NCBI GenBank assembly: GCA_937871155.1 | Contig: CALMXV010000251.1 | Location: forward strand, 1 to 5,873 | Length of the DNA: 5,873 bases | Direction: 5' to 3' | DNA from: an uncultured Taibaiella sp. | GTDB taxonomy: Bacteria > Bacteroidota > Bacteroidia > Chitinophagales > Chitinophagaceae | Part shown: positions 1-5,873 of the stretch, piece by piece | Layout: the number at the start of each line of letters is the position of its first letter | How positions within the stretch are numbered: the first letter of the stretch is position 1 | Notes under the pieces: generated by a model | The model's database searches: none | The model's input: the letters and a program-made list of their open reading frames with translations, nothing else | What the model was told of the DNA's origin: nothing | Program-made: the position numbers and the translations under genes

Positions 1-189
1 AGTAGCTGCTATGGGTTGCTGAAGCTCTAGAATGATATTATCAATTTCATGTTCATTGTCATTACAAGCTTTGGCAATCGTACGGTTTCCGTTGCAACAA
101 AAATCAATACCATATTTTTTAAAAATAGTAGCTGATTTATAGTCTTTCGCTACAATCTCTCCAATGATGCTATCTTTAGTAATATTCAT
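1..189 (-). CDS. ric: RIC/ScdA-type iron-sulfur cluster repair protein, N-terminal part (3' end outside window)
   Basis: Only the first 63 codons are present. The translation begins MNITKDSIIGEIVAKDY and contains GIDFCCNGNRT at residues 27-37, with a vicinal cysteine pair at C31/C32 and a further cysteine at C42. This is the hallmark of the ScdA_N (DUF542) domain that opens the RIC family (YtfE, ScdA, DnrN). Family members are cytoplasmic di-iron proteins that repair Fe-S clusters damaged by nitric oxide or oxidants; the hemerythrin-like di-iron domain would lie beyond the window edge. The gene follows the Rrf2 regulator gene by 24 bp on the same strand, so co-transcription is likely. No Shine-Dalgarno is visible, as is usual in Bacteroidota. 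An in-frame GTG at 211-213, directly after the regulator's stop codon, could add eight residues; the ATG at 187-189 is preferred. A stand-alone ScdA_N protein cannot be excluded because the C-terminus is missing. Confidence 0.88.
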   Translation of the reverse strand, partial: MNITKDSIIGEIVAKDYKSATIFKKYGIDFCCNGNRTIAKACNDNEHEIDNIILELQQPIAAT

Positions 190-213
190 AACTGCTATAT
201 TATTCGTGTTCAC

Positions 214-648
214 TTATCTTATCAATGTGGTATTTCCAGCTTTTAGCTGAGTCGCTAGTTCATAAATAGAAGTGGTTTCCAACATTTGCTTTAAACGACT
301 TCTAATAGCTACAAATTTTTCATGCATCGGACAAGGGTCTGCTTCATTGCAAGTATCAAGCCCTAAAGCACAACCATTATATACCGCATCACCATCTAAA
401 GCAAAAACAATTTCACCAATCTTAATCTGCTTCATTCTTTCAATATTGATTTCAAAACCTCCGTTGGGTCCTTTATAAGAAGTTACAATATTTGATTTGG
501 TTAAAGTGCCGAGAATTTTAGCAGTAAAAGCTTCCGGGGTGCCTGAGTTTTCAGCTACATCGCCAATCTTTACTCGCTCCTTTTTTAAGGATTGTGAAGC
601 TATGTAAAGTACCGACTTAATACCGTATTCGCAGGCTTTTGAAAACAT
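214..648 (-). CDS. Rrf2-family transcriptional regulator with a three-cysteine cluster motif
   Basis: This is a 144-residue protein of typical Rrf2 length, with the family opening MFSKACEYGIKSVLYIA. A winged helix-turn-helix spans about residues 26-68, and its wing contains KGPNGGFE (59-66). Three clustered cysteines, C93, C100 and C106, have spacing C-x6-C-x5-C, close to the pattern that ligates the Fe-S cluster in IscR and NsrR; an additional C6 lies near the N-terminus. The family senses Fe-S status, nitric oxide or redox state and binds promoter DNA as a dimer. Because the next gene encodes an Fe-S repair protein, an NsrR-like NO- or oxidant-responsive role is the best inference, but the exact signal and cofactor cannot be read from sequence. 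A Bacteroidota-type promoter and a palindrome lie just upstream, suggesting autoregulation. The start at 648 matches the conserved family N-terminus. Confidence 0.92.
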   Translation of the reverse strand: MFSKACEYGIKSVLYIASQSLKKERVKIGDVAENSGTPEAFTAKILGTLTKSNIVTSYKGPNGGFEINIERMKQIKIGEIVFALDGDAVYNGCALGLDTCNEADPCPMHEKFVAIRSRLKQMLETTSIYELATQLKAGNTTLIR

Positions 649-668
649 TCGTTTCTTGAATTGCGGTG

Positions 669-676
669 CAAAGCTA
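669..676 (-). promoter_or_regulatory. -7 promoter element of the Rrf2-regulator/ric operon
   Basis: On the minus strand this reads TAGCTTTG, an exact match to the Bacteroidota sigma-ABfr -7 consensus TAnnTTTG. It lies 20 bp upstream of the regulator's ATG. The -33 region is weak: a TGT at 696-698, 19 bp further upstream, is the best partner for the expected TTG. Transcription would start about 5-10 bases downstream, giving a leader of only about 10-15 bases. Confidence 0.65.
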
Positions 677-688
677 CAAATTTTATTT

Positions 689-712
689 ATTTATGACATT
701 TTTGTCTGAAAT
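689..712. promoter_or_regulatory. 24-bp palindrome, candidate operator for the Rrf2 regulator
   Basis: The sequence has the form ATTT-N2-GACA-N4-TGTC-N2-AAAT. All eight paired positions in the outer and inner arms match, and the centre is an A/T tract. It overlaps the expected -33 position of the promoter at 669-676, where a bound dimer would block RNA polymerase. Rrf2 proteins bind palindromes of about this size as dimers, so autoregulation is a reasonable inference. The motif was not recognised as a published site, and another regulator could be the one that binds. Confidence 0.45.
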
Positions 713-749
713 ATTTTTTGATAATTTCATGGTACCTCCCATTTGATTG

Positions 750-774
750 TTTATTGGAAATTTTGCCCAATAAA
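750..774. repeat. Inverted repeat, 8-bp stem with 9-nt loop
   Basis: TTTATTGG (750-757) pairs perfectly with CCAATAAA (767-774) around a 9-base loop. A further three pairs (747-749 with 777-779) form if a two-base bulge is allowed. It is not followed by a T-run on either strand, so it does not look like an intrinsic terminator. It lies about 75 bp upstream of the regulator's -7 element and might be a protein-binding site. Confidence 0.4.
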
Positions 775-865
775 GTCAAAACCGAGATGAGGTTAAAAAT
801 GTAAGAGGGAGGATATGTTGGTAGATACTTTGTCTTTGGAAAATAAATTTTTCTAAGACTAGAGA

Positions 866-915
866 TTCATTTGGACTTAGAGAAAATCTTAATCTCAATT
901 TGGAGTAGAGGAAAT
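866..915. repeat. Imperfect direct repeat, two copies of about 22 bp
   Basis: The first copy (about 866-887) and the second (about 894-915) share ATTTGGA followed by a TAGAG-like core and an AAAT end, at a spacing of 28-29 bp. They differ by a few substitutions and single-base gaps. The meaning is unknown; a pair of binding sites or a decayed local duplication would both fit. The region is low in complexity, so chance is possible. Confidence 0.3.
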
Positions 916-959
916 ATACATTTTATAAAAGAATCCAACTTACAAATAGAAGTGAAGTC

Positions 960-1035
960 AATAATCTACATAGGTTGATGTTGTAGCTATTCTATTTAAC
1001 ATAATATAAATTATAGAACAGAATTGTAGATTGTT
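960..1035 (+). other. Long imperfect stem-loop in the putative amn leader
   Basis: AATCTACA (963-970) is the exact reverse complement of TGTAGATT (1025-1032). As RNA the stem extends to 11 pairs with one G-U wobble (960-970 with 1025-1035). A second nested pairing, TTCTAT (990-995) with ATAGAA (1013-1018), would fold the interior. The structure ends one base before the strong Shine-Dalgarno-like tract at 1037. It matches no riboswitch class that I can recognise. Confidence 0.35.
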
Positions 1036-1036
1036 T

Positions 1037-1047
1037 AAAGGAGGAGG
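1037..1047 (+). promoter_or_regulatory. Strong Shine-Dalgarno-like tract without an adjacent gene
   Basis: AAAGGAGGAGG is a near-perfect complement to the 3' end of 16S rRNA, unusual in a window whose genes otherwise lack such sites. It lies 68 bp upstream of the amn ATG, too far to serve that start directly. A TTG begins immediately after it with no spacer and opens a frame of only nine codons. Its role is unknown. Confidence 0.35.
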
Positions 1048-1068
1048 TTGAATTATATTATTGTAATA

Positions 1069-1101
1069 CATTCTTAATCAAATAAAGTATCTTCAAGAAT
1101 G
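1069..1101 (+). repeat. 7-bp inverted repeat just before the amn start
   Basis: CATTCTT (1069-1075) is the exact reverse complement of AAGAATG (1095-1101), with a 19-base A/T-rich loop. It ends 14 bases before the amn ATG. In the mRNA it could form a weak hairpin near the ribosome entry site; in DNA it could be a regulator site. The arms are short, so chance occurrence is quite possible. Confidence 0.3.
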
Positions 1102-1115
1102 AAATCAATTCAGTT

Positions 1116-1889
1116 ATGCTAAAGACTAAAGTAGATATTGTAGAAAATTGGTTGCCGCGATATACGGGACAAACTCTAGAAAATTTCGGGAAGTATATAT
1201 TACTCTGCAATTTCAATAAATATGTATCTCTTTTTGCGGAACAATACAAAGTACCTATTGTGGGTGCTGATAAGCCCATGCCCAATGCTACCGCCAACGG
1301 AATTACCATTATCAATTTTGGTATGGGAAGCCCTTTAGCGGCAACTATTCTAGATTTATTGTCGGCAATTCAACCTAAAGCAGTATTGTTTTTAGGAAAA
1401 TGTGGAGGTTTAAAAAAGAAAAATAAAATGGGTGATTTGATTTTACCAATTGCAGCCATTCGTGGTGAAGGAACTGGTAATGATTATTTTCCTCCAGAAG
1501 TACCGGCTCTACCGGCTTTTGCACTTCAAAAAGCAATTTCCACAACGATTAGAGAACATGCTAAAGACTATTGGACTGGAACCGTCTATACCACTAATAG
1601 AAGAGTTTGGGAGCATGATAATGAATTTAAAATCTATCTGAGAAAGATACGTGCTATGGCGATAGACATGGAAACCGCTACTATATTTATGGTTGGCTTT
1701 GCTAATAAAATTCCTACAGGTGCCTTATTACTTGTTTCAGATCAACCCATGATTCCTGAAGGGGTAAAAACAGCAGAAAATGATGTTGTTGTCACTCAAA
1801 ATTATGTTTTACAACATTTAGATATCGGAATTGATTCTCTCAAGCAACTGATAGACAATAAACAAACAGTCAAGCATCTAAAGTTTTAA
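1116..1889 (+). CDS. amn: AMP nucleosidase, short MTAN-like form
   Basis: This 257-residue cytoplasmic enzyme is expected to split AMP into adenine and ribose 5-phosphate, a route for adenylate control and purine salvage. It belongs to the nucleoside phosphorylase/MTAN superfamily and is the compact Bacteroidota version, about half the length of E. coli Amn and lacking that protein's extra N-terminal domain. The opening KTKxxIVxNWLPRYTG is typical and supports the ATG at 1116. Visible motifs are NFGMGSP (67-73), probable phosphoribose binding; LFLGKCGG (91-98); MAIDMETATIF (181-191), containing the Met-Glu pair that contacts the ribose; and VSDQP (207-211), with D209 as the likely catalytic acid. 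The protein appears intact. A closely spaced oxidoreductase gene follows after 35 bp. The upstream leader is unusually long and structured, and no convincing promoter was found. The family name is secure; the substrate is inferred from the family. Confidence 0.92.
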   Translation: MLKTKVDIVENWLPRYTGQTLENFGKYILLCNFNKYVSLFAEQYKVPIVGADKPMPNATANGITIINFGMGSPLAATILDLLSAIQPKAVLFLGKCGGLKKKNKMGDLILPIAAIRGEGTGNDYFPPEVPALPAFALQKAISTTIREHAKDYWTGTVYTTNRRVWEHDNEFKIYLRKIRAMAIDMETATIFMVGFANKIPTGALLLVSDQPMIPEGVKTAENDVVVTQNYVLQHLDIGIDSLKQLIDNKQTVKHLKF

Positions 1890-1924
1890 TTGAAATAAAA
1901 ACAATCGCCTCTTAAAATATAATT

Positions 1925-3064
1925 ATGCTTAGCTATTGGGAACAAGAGAGCTTTCTAGCCTACGACCATATTATAATTGGTGCTGGTATTGTTGGTTTAT
2001 CAGTATCCATAGAATTCGCTCTGCGCTACCCTAATCAAAAAATACTCATACTCGAACGAGGATGGTTGCCTAGCGGTGCAAGTACCCGAAATGCCGGCTT
2101 TGCATGTATGGGAAGTGCTAGTGAACTGTTAGAGGATTTAAATCTGATGTCTGAAACTGCTGTTTTCTCCTTATTTGAAAAACGTAAAAAGGGATTAGAA
2201 AAACTTCGTAGCCGACTTGGAGATGCAACAATTGGCTTTCGTCAACAAGGAAGCTATGAATTGATAAAACAAGAAGATTTATCAATCATTGACCAACTAG
2301 ATTATTTGAATCAACTTCTCTTTCCTATTGCTAATAAAAAAGCATTTATTCCTAGTAATAAAAAATTAACTGAATTTGGATTTAGCAGCGAAATAGCCCA
2401 AGGACTTATTGAAAATACCTGCGAAGGCGAACTACATATAGGTAAAATGATGAAAGCCTTATGGAGTTGTGCTCTTGAGCATCATGTAGAAATCAAAACG
2501 GGTGTAGAAGTAGCAAGATATGAAGAAGATTCACATCATATTGCTGTTATAATAAATGACCCAATTAGAAACGAAGAAATAGCTCTGAAAGCCAGCTCCG
2601 TATGTATCTGTACAAATGGATTTACGAAAAATTTAGTAGCCGAAGAACCGGTTGTTCCGGGTCGTGGACAAGTCATGATTACAGACCCGATACCAAGCTT
2701 ACCATTCAAAGGCATTTTCCATTTTGATAAAGGTTATTATTATTTCAGAGAAATAGATGGAAGAGTATTGCTAGGAGGTGGAAGAAACTTAGATGTTGAT
2801 GGTGAAACGACAACGGATTTATCCTTACATCAACCGATTCAACAGCATTTAGAAAATCTTTTAAGAACCTACATTTTACCCAATCATCAATTTAACATTG
2901 CTCAACGCTGGAGCGGTATCATGGCTTTTGGTAGCGATAAACTACCCATCGTTAAAGCGCTATCACCAAGAGTCTTTGGAGCATTTAAAATGGGAGGAAT
3001 GGGTGTAGCTTTAGGCTCGTTGGTTGCAGAGGAGTTGGCATCGCTTCACCAAAACTATTCTTAA
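1925..3064 (+). CDS. FAD-dependent oxidoreductase of the DAO (DadA/glycine oxidase-like) family
   Basis: This 379-residue protein has the DAO-family fold pattern. An N-terminal FAD-binding Rossmann segment, YDHIIIGAGIVGLS, places GxGxxG at residues 19-24. Acidic E44 at the end of the second strand (ILILERG) should bind the adenosine ribose. SGASTRNAGF follows at 50-59. The C-terminal half carries GRGQVMITDP, the strand-rich GYYYFREIDGRVLLGGGRN segment, and a closing flavin-contact region from RWSGIMAFGSDKLP (328-341) to KMGGMGVALGS (355-365). Family members oxidise amines or amino acids (glycine, D-amino acids, gamma-glutamylputrescine), releasing imine and often hydrogen peroxide; the substrate here cannot be read. 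No signal peptide is visible, so it is probably cytoplasmic or loosely membrane-associated. The start is 35 bp after amn with no clear intervening promoter or terminator, so the two may be co-transcribed. Its stop codon overlaps that of the convergent recN. Confidence 0.85.
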   Translation: MLSYWEQESFLAYDHIIIGAGIVGLSVSIEFALRYPNQKILILERGWLPSGASTRNAGFACMGSASELLEDLNLMSETAVFSLFEKRKKGLEKLRSRLGDATIGFRQQGSYELIKQEDLSIIDQLDYLNQLLFPIANKKAFIPSNKKLTEFGFSSEIAQGLIENTCEGELHIGKMMKALWSCALEHHVEIKTGVEVARYEEDSHHIAVIINDPIRNEEIALKASSVCICTNGFTKNLVAEEPVVPGRGQVMITDPIPSLPFKGIFHFDKGYYYFREIDGRVLLGGGRNLDVDGETTTDLSLHQPIQQHLENLLRTYILPNHQFNIAQRWSGIMAFGSDKLPIVKALSPRVFGAFKMGGMGVALGSLVAEELASLHQNYS

Positions 3065-4719
3065 TGCAGCGCCAATTCTTTTGCATTCTGAATTGCAGTA
3101 TTGCTAGGCTTTTCGCCGTCTATCATTTGTGCAATCGCATAGATATGTTCTTCCGGATTTAATAATTTCATCTTAGCCATGATACTTTGATTTTGCTCTT
3201 CTTTATACACAAAGAAATGTGCATCTGATTTAGCTGCTACTTGTGGCTGATGGGTGATACAAATTACTTGATGATACTGCGCTAAGTCTTTTAATAATAT
3301 GCCCACTTGTTTTGCTGCTTCTCCTGAAATGCCTGTATCTACTTCATCAAAAATAAGTGTAGGCATTTGCATGGCTTGTGCTGTAAGTGATTTTATACAA
3401 AGCATAATTCTACTCATTTCCCCTCCGGAAGCCGCTTTGTGCACCGGTGAAAACACTTGGCTTTTATTGGCATCTAGTAAAAACTCTAATTGATCCATTC
3501 CGTGTAGTTCCGGATTGCTTATTGATTGAAGGGCAATTTTAAATTGAGCATTCGGCATACCAACTAGTTTTAATAACTCATTAATTTTGGAATCAATTCC
3601 TGGTATTGCTTTTTGCCTAGCTTCTGATAAGCTATTGGCTAATTGTACCACTTCATCATAACATAATTTCAATTCCTTTTCCCAGGTTTGAATATCTTCT
3701 GACAAATGGTGTGATTGTAACAACTCATTAGAAAGCTCGTCTTGAATATCAAGTATCGCTTGCGTTGTAGTTACTCCATGCTTTTTAAATAACTTATAAC
3801 CTAAATCGAGCCGTTCTTGAAGCTGCTCCAGCATTTCCGGTTCTATACTGATTTTGCTTTCAATATCTTTCAGTTCATAAGAAACATCTTTTAGTTCTTC
3901 ATAGATAGTTAATAAGCGTTTCAGTTGTGGTGTGATCTCCGGCAATACGGTTTCGATACTTTGAAGTTGTTGACTAATTTTTTTTAGCTCATTAATCATA
4001 GGCTGCTCCCCTTCTTCTAAAGTATATTTTGCAGCAGATAAAATGGATAAAATTTGTGCTGCATTGGCTAGTTTTTTTAATTGTGTTTCTGTGGATTCAA
4101 TTTCTTCTTTTTTAAAAGCAGCATGCTCTAATTCCACTAATAAATACTGTTTATAGTCGGCTTCTTGTTGTAACTTTTCTTGCTGTGCTTGGGCGTCTTC
4201 TAATTTTCTTTTAAGTGTTTTATAATTTTTATAAGCTGTCCGATAGTTTTTTAATAAGACATGATTAGCGGCTATGGCATCTACTACATCCAATTGAAAA
4301 TGATCATCTCTAAGAGCTAAGTGCCCGAATTGTTGATGCAAGTCCACTAAGTCGTTGGTCAACTTTTGAAGTACAGCTAAGGTAACAGGTGTATCGTTGA
4401 TGAACGCTCTTGACTTCCCATTTGTAGTGATCTCTCTTCGAATGATGCAAATTGGTTCTTGATCTAAAGATTCATCTAATAATAGTTGTTGAAAATTATC
4501 ATTGTTTTTTACATCAAAATGTGCTTCAATAATGCATTTGTGTTCAGGTTTTCGAAAAGATTGAACATCTGCTCTTGCGCCAAGAATAAGATTTAATGCG
4601 CCAAGTATAATGCTCTTACCAGCTCCGGTTTCACCAGTGATAATATTCAAATTTGCTTCAGGAGTAAAGCAAAGGCTTTCTATAATAATGTAATTCTGAA
4701 TGGATAGTTGTAGCAACAT
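3061..4719 (-). CDS. recN: DNA repair protein RecN
   Basis: RecN is an SMC-like ATPase that gathers and holds broken DNA during recombinational double-strand-break repair. From the ATG at 4717-4719 the protein has 552 residues, the normal family length, and begins [14 protein letters not shown] as RecN proteins do. Walker A, GETGAGKS, is at 29-36. A charged, Glu/Gln/Lys-rich coiled-coil region fills about 150-375. The ABC signature AASGGEMSR is at 429-437, Walker [13 protein letters not shown] at 455-466, and the switch histidine in THQPQVA is H490. All key ATPase residues are present, so the gene appears intact. An in-frame ATG at 4798-4800 would add 27 residues not expected in the family and would overlap the divergent serine dehydratase start, so it is rejected. 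A -7 element lies only 5 bp upstream of the chosen start. No LexA-type box was recognised. Confidence 0.95.
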   Translation of the reverse strand: MLLQLSIQNYIIIESLCFTPEANLNIITGETGAGKSIILGALNLILGARADVQSFRKPEHKCIIEAHFDVKNNDNFQQLLLDESLDQEPICIIRREITTNGKSRAFINDTPVTLAVLQKLTNDLVDLHQQFGHLALRDDHFQLDVVDAIAANHVLLKNYRTAYKNYKTLKRKLEDAQAQQEKLQQEADYKQYLLVELEHAAFKKEEIESTETQLKKLANAAQILSILSAAKYTLEEGEQPMINELKKISQQLQSIETVLPEITPQLKRLLTIYEELKDVSYELKDIESKISIEPEMLEQLQERLDLGYKLFKKHGVTTTQAILDIQDELSNELLQSHHLSEDIQTWEKELKLCYDEVVQLANSLSEARQKAIPGIDSKINELLKLVGMPNAQFKIALQSISNPELHGMDQLEFLLDANKSQVFSPVHKAASGGEMSRIMLCIKSLTAQAMQMPTLIFDEVDTGISGEAAKQVGILLKDLAQYHQVICITHQPQVAAKSDAHFFVYKEEQNQSIMAKMKLLNPEEHIYAIAQMIDGEKPSNTAIQNAKELALH

Positions 4720-4724
4720 TAGGT

Positions 4725-4732
4725 CAAAGATA
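4725..4732 (-). promoter_or_regulatory. -7 promoter element of recN, very close to the start codon
   Basis: On the minus strand this reads TATCTTTG, an exact match to TAnnTTTG, followed by only five bases and then the recN ATG. The -33 region has only a T-run and no good TTG. With usual Bacteroidota geometry the transcript would begin at or within a few bases of the ATG, so the mRNA would be leaderless or nearly so. The position also argues for the shorter recN start. Confidence 0.5.
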
Positions 4733-4743
4733 CTAGCCAATAC

Positions 4744-4791
4744 ACTAAAAATTGTTTTCTTCGCCTTACCTTTATTCAGTAATTTTTTAGT
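4744..4791. repeat. Inverted repeat across the recN/sdaA divergent promoter region
   Basis: ACTAAAAATT (4744-4753) is the reverse complement of AATTTTTTAGT (4781-4791) except for one extra T in the second arm. It spans most of the 79-bp spacer between the two divergent starts and encloses the weak candidate promoter for the serine dehydratase gene. It could be a shared operator or an mRNA hairpin. The arms are A/T-rich, so chance is a real possibility. Confidence 0.3.
4767..4774 (+). promoter_or_regulatory. Weak candidate -7 element for the L-serine dehydratase gene
   Basis: TACCTTTA matches seven of eight positions of TAnnTTTG and lies 24 bp upstream of the ATG at 4799. The nearest upstream TTG (4752-4754) is only 12 bp away, shorter than the usual spacing of about 19. 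An alternative seven-of-eight match, TAATTTTT, is at 4780-4787. One of them probably serves the gene because the spacer is so short, but neither is convincing alone. Confidence 0.25.
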
Positions 4792-4798
4792 TGGCATC

Positions 4799-5873
4799 AT
4801 GAAAAAAGAAGCGATTTCAGTTTTTGATATTTTTAAGATAGGCGTAGGCCCTAGTAGCTCTCATACTTTAGGTCCTTGGCGTGCGGCGCTTCGTTTTAAT
4901 GACACTGTAGCTCAGAAAGGGAAAGAAGAAGTAGCTCATGTAAAAGCATTACTTTACGGTTCGCTTGCTAAAACCGGTAAAGGACACGGAACGGATATTG
5001 CCGTCATACTTGGCTTATGTGGCGAAGACCCTGTTACCTTTGATGTCAACGCTATTACCTCCACTATTGAGCAAATAACCACTACCAAACAAATGAACTA
5101 TGCCGGAGTTGTCAATATTCCTTTTGACCCGGCAGAAGATGTTGCGTTTTTGATGCAGGAGTCGCTCCCCTACCACCCTAATGCCGTTACTTTCTTATGT
5201 ACTTTTAAAGATGGGACGCAAATAGCAGAAACCTTCTATTCCATCGGTGGCGGATTTGTAGTAAAAGAAGGAGAAGATAATGATGCCAATGCTGTGATGG
5301 AACTCCCCTTCCCTATTGAAAAAGCTGACGACTTATTGCATTGGTGTCGTAAAACAGGCTTATCAATCTCTGAGGTGGTGATGGAAAACGAATTTGCTTG
5401 GATGAAGGAAGAAGAGGTGAAAGCTGGTGTTCTAAAACTTTGGACGGTGATGCGCGATTGTATTTTTAATGGCATACATAAGAAAGGTATTTTACCCGGA
5501 GGGCTCAATGTAACTCGAAGAGCGCCGATGCTCAATGAAAAACTTTTGAAAGGAAGAACCTATAACAACTATGATGAGTGGGTACAAACGATTCGTCAAG
5601 GGGGATCAGGTTTTCAATACACCTTGGATTGGGTCAGTTGCTTTGCCTTAGCGGTCAATGAAGAGAATGCCTCTTTTAGCCGCGTAGTTACAGCACCTAC
5701 AAACGGTGCCGCCGGAGTAATACCTGCCGTACTACAGTATTTTATTACTTTCTGTGATGGATATCAAGAAGAAAAAATTATACAATTTTTGATGACCGCG
5801 TCAGAAATAGGTAGCATCTTTAAAAAAGGAGCAACACTCTCTGCTGCTATGGGTGGCTGCCAAGCGGAAATCG
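4799..5873 (+). CDS. sdaA: L-serine ammonia-lyase, iron-sulfur type, single chain (3' end outside window)
   Basis: The first 358 codons of an L-serine dehydratase are present, continuing past the window edge. The enzyme deaminates L-serine to pyruvate and ammonia in the cytoplasm using a [4Fe-4S] cluster rather than PLP. The start [23 protein letters not shown] matches the family, with PSSSHT at 18-23. SIGGGF is at 148-153, marking the end of the beta domain; [12 protein letters not shown] at 232-243 and [10 protein letters not shown] at 297-306 belong to the alpha domain. GGC at 352-354 supplies C354, equivalent to the first cluster cysteine; the other two ligands should lie beyond the edge. 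Fused-chain enzymes run to about 450-480 residues, so roughly 100-120 are missing. The gene is divergent from recN, with 79 bp between starts. No in-frame upstream ATG was seen, and no Shine-Dalgarno is evident. Confidence 0.94.
   Translation, partial: MKKEAISVFDIFKIGVGPSSSHTLGPWRAALRFNDTVAQKGKEEVAHVKALLYGSLAKTGKGHGTDIAVILGLCGEDPVTFDVNAITSTIEQITTTKQMNYAGVVNIPFDPAEDVAFLMQESLPYHPNAVTFLCTFKDGTQIAETFYSIGGGFVVKEGEDNDANAVMELPFPIEKADDLLHWCRKTGLSISEVVMENEFAWMKEEEVKAGVLKLWTVMRDCIFNGIHKKGILPGGLNVTRRAPMLNEKLLKGRTYNNYDEWVQTIRQGGSGFQYTLDWVSCFALAVNEENASFSRVVTAPTNGAAGVIPAVLQYFITFCDGYQEEKIIQFLMTASEIGSIFKKGATLSAAMGGCQAEI

Larger units (their letters stand above)
649..1115. other. 467-bp non-coding region between the regulator and amn
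   Basis: No reading frame here resembles a protein; all frames are broken by frequent stop codons. The left end (649-712) is the promoter and operator region of the minus-strand regulator. The remainder is A/T-rich and contains an 8-bp stem-loop (750-774), an imperfect direct repeat (866-915), a longer inverted repeat (960-1035), a strong Shine-Dalgarno-like tract (1037-1047) and a 7-bp inverted repeat (1069-1101). No exact TAnnTTTG element was found for plus-strand transcription of amn. The nearest look-alike, TACATTTT at 917-924, lacks a well-spaced -33 TTG. The stretch could hold an unusual leader, a small RNA or a decayed gene. Confidence 0.6.

Noticed and set aside
815..856. 13-residue open frame with GGGAGG just upstream
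   Set aside because: The Shine-Dalgarno-like tract is only two bases from the ATG, the peptide is very short, and nothing else supports translation.
1058..1315. 85-codon open frame on the minus strand
   Set aside because: It lies largely antisense to the well-supported amn gene, has no recognisable motif and appears to be a chance frame.
1890..1924. Possible terminator or promoter between amn and the oxidoreductase
   Set aside because: No inverted repeat and no TAnnTTTG element could be found in the 35 bases; it is treated as an operon spacer.
3073..3095. 6-bp inverted repeat (CAATTC/GAATTG) near the convergent stops, considered as a terminator
   Set aside because: It lies inside the recN coding end, has a short weak stem and no following T-run in either direction.
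4720..4800. 27-codon N-terminal extension of RecN starting at the ATG at 4798-4800
   Set aside because: RecN proteins normally begin at the [10 protein letters not shown] segment. The extension has no family match, would overlap the divergent gene's start codon, and contains the recN -7 element.
5236..5535. 99-codon open frame on the minus strand
   Set aside because: It is fully antisense to the conserved L-serine dehydratase frame, whose motifs leave no doubt about the coding strand.

Overview
The window looks like an ordinary chromosomal segment of a low-GC Bacteroidota bacterium. Several things point there: exact TAnnTTTG -7 promoter elements on the minus strand before the Rrf2 gene and before recN, no Shine-Dalgarno sequences in front of most starts, a short MTAN-like AMP nucleosidase, and a single-chain iron-sulfur L-serine dehydratase. 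A Chitinophaga/Sphingobacteria-like lineage is possible but cannot be fixed by eye. No mobile element, CRISPR array, tRNA or rRNA was seen.

Layout. Bases 1-648 (minus strand) hold a two-gene unit read right to left: an Rrf2-family regulator with three clustered cysteines (214-648), then the start of a RIC/ScdA-type iron-sulfur repair protein (1-189, cut by the window edge). Its promoter (669-676) and a 24-bp palindrome over the -33 region (689-712) lie just upstream. Bases 649-1115 are a 467-bp non-coding stretch with several inverted repeats and a strong Shine-Dalgarno-like sequence that has no gene behind it. Bases 1116-3064 (plus strand) carry AMP nucleosidase (amn) and, 35 bp later, a DadA-like FAD-dependent amine/amino-acid oxidoreductase. 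The latter ends tail to tail with recN (3061-4719, minus), and the two stop codons share the sequence TTAA. Bases 4720-4798 are a compact divergent promoter region, followed by the first 358 codons of L-serine ammonia-lyase (4799-5873, plus), cut by the window edge.

How the genes relate. The regulator and RIC form a clear stress module: a probable Fe-S or nitric-oxide sensor next to an enzyme that repairs Fe-S clusters damaged by NO or oxidants. The L-serine dehydratase at the other end is itself a labile [4Fe-4S] enzyme, but nothing in the sequence ties it to that module. amn and the oxidoreductase may share a transcript. RecN is a stand-alone DNA-repair gene.

I found no convincing new system. 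The points most worth a second look are the palindromic operator candidate before the Rrf2 gene, the structured leader with an orphan Shine-Dalgarno before amn, and a recN promoter so close to the start codon that the mRNA may be leaderless.
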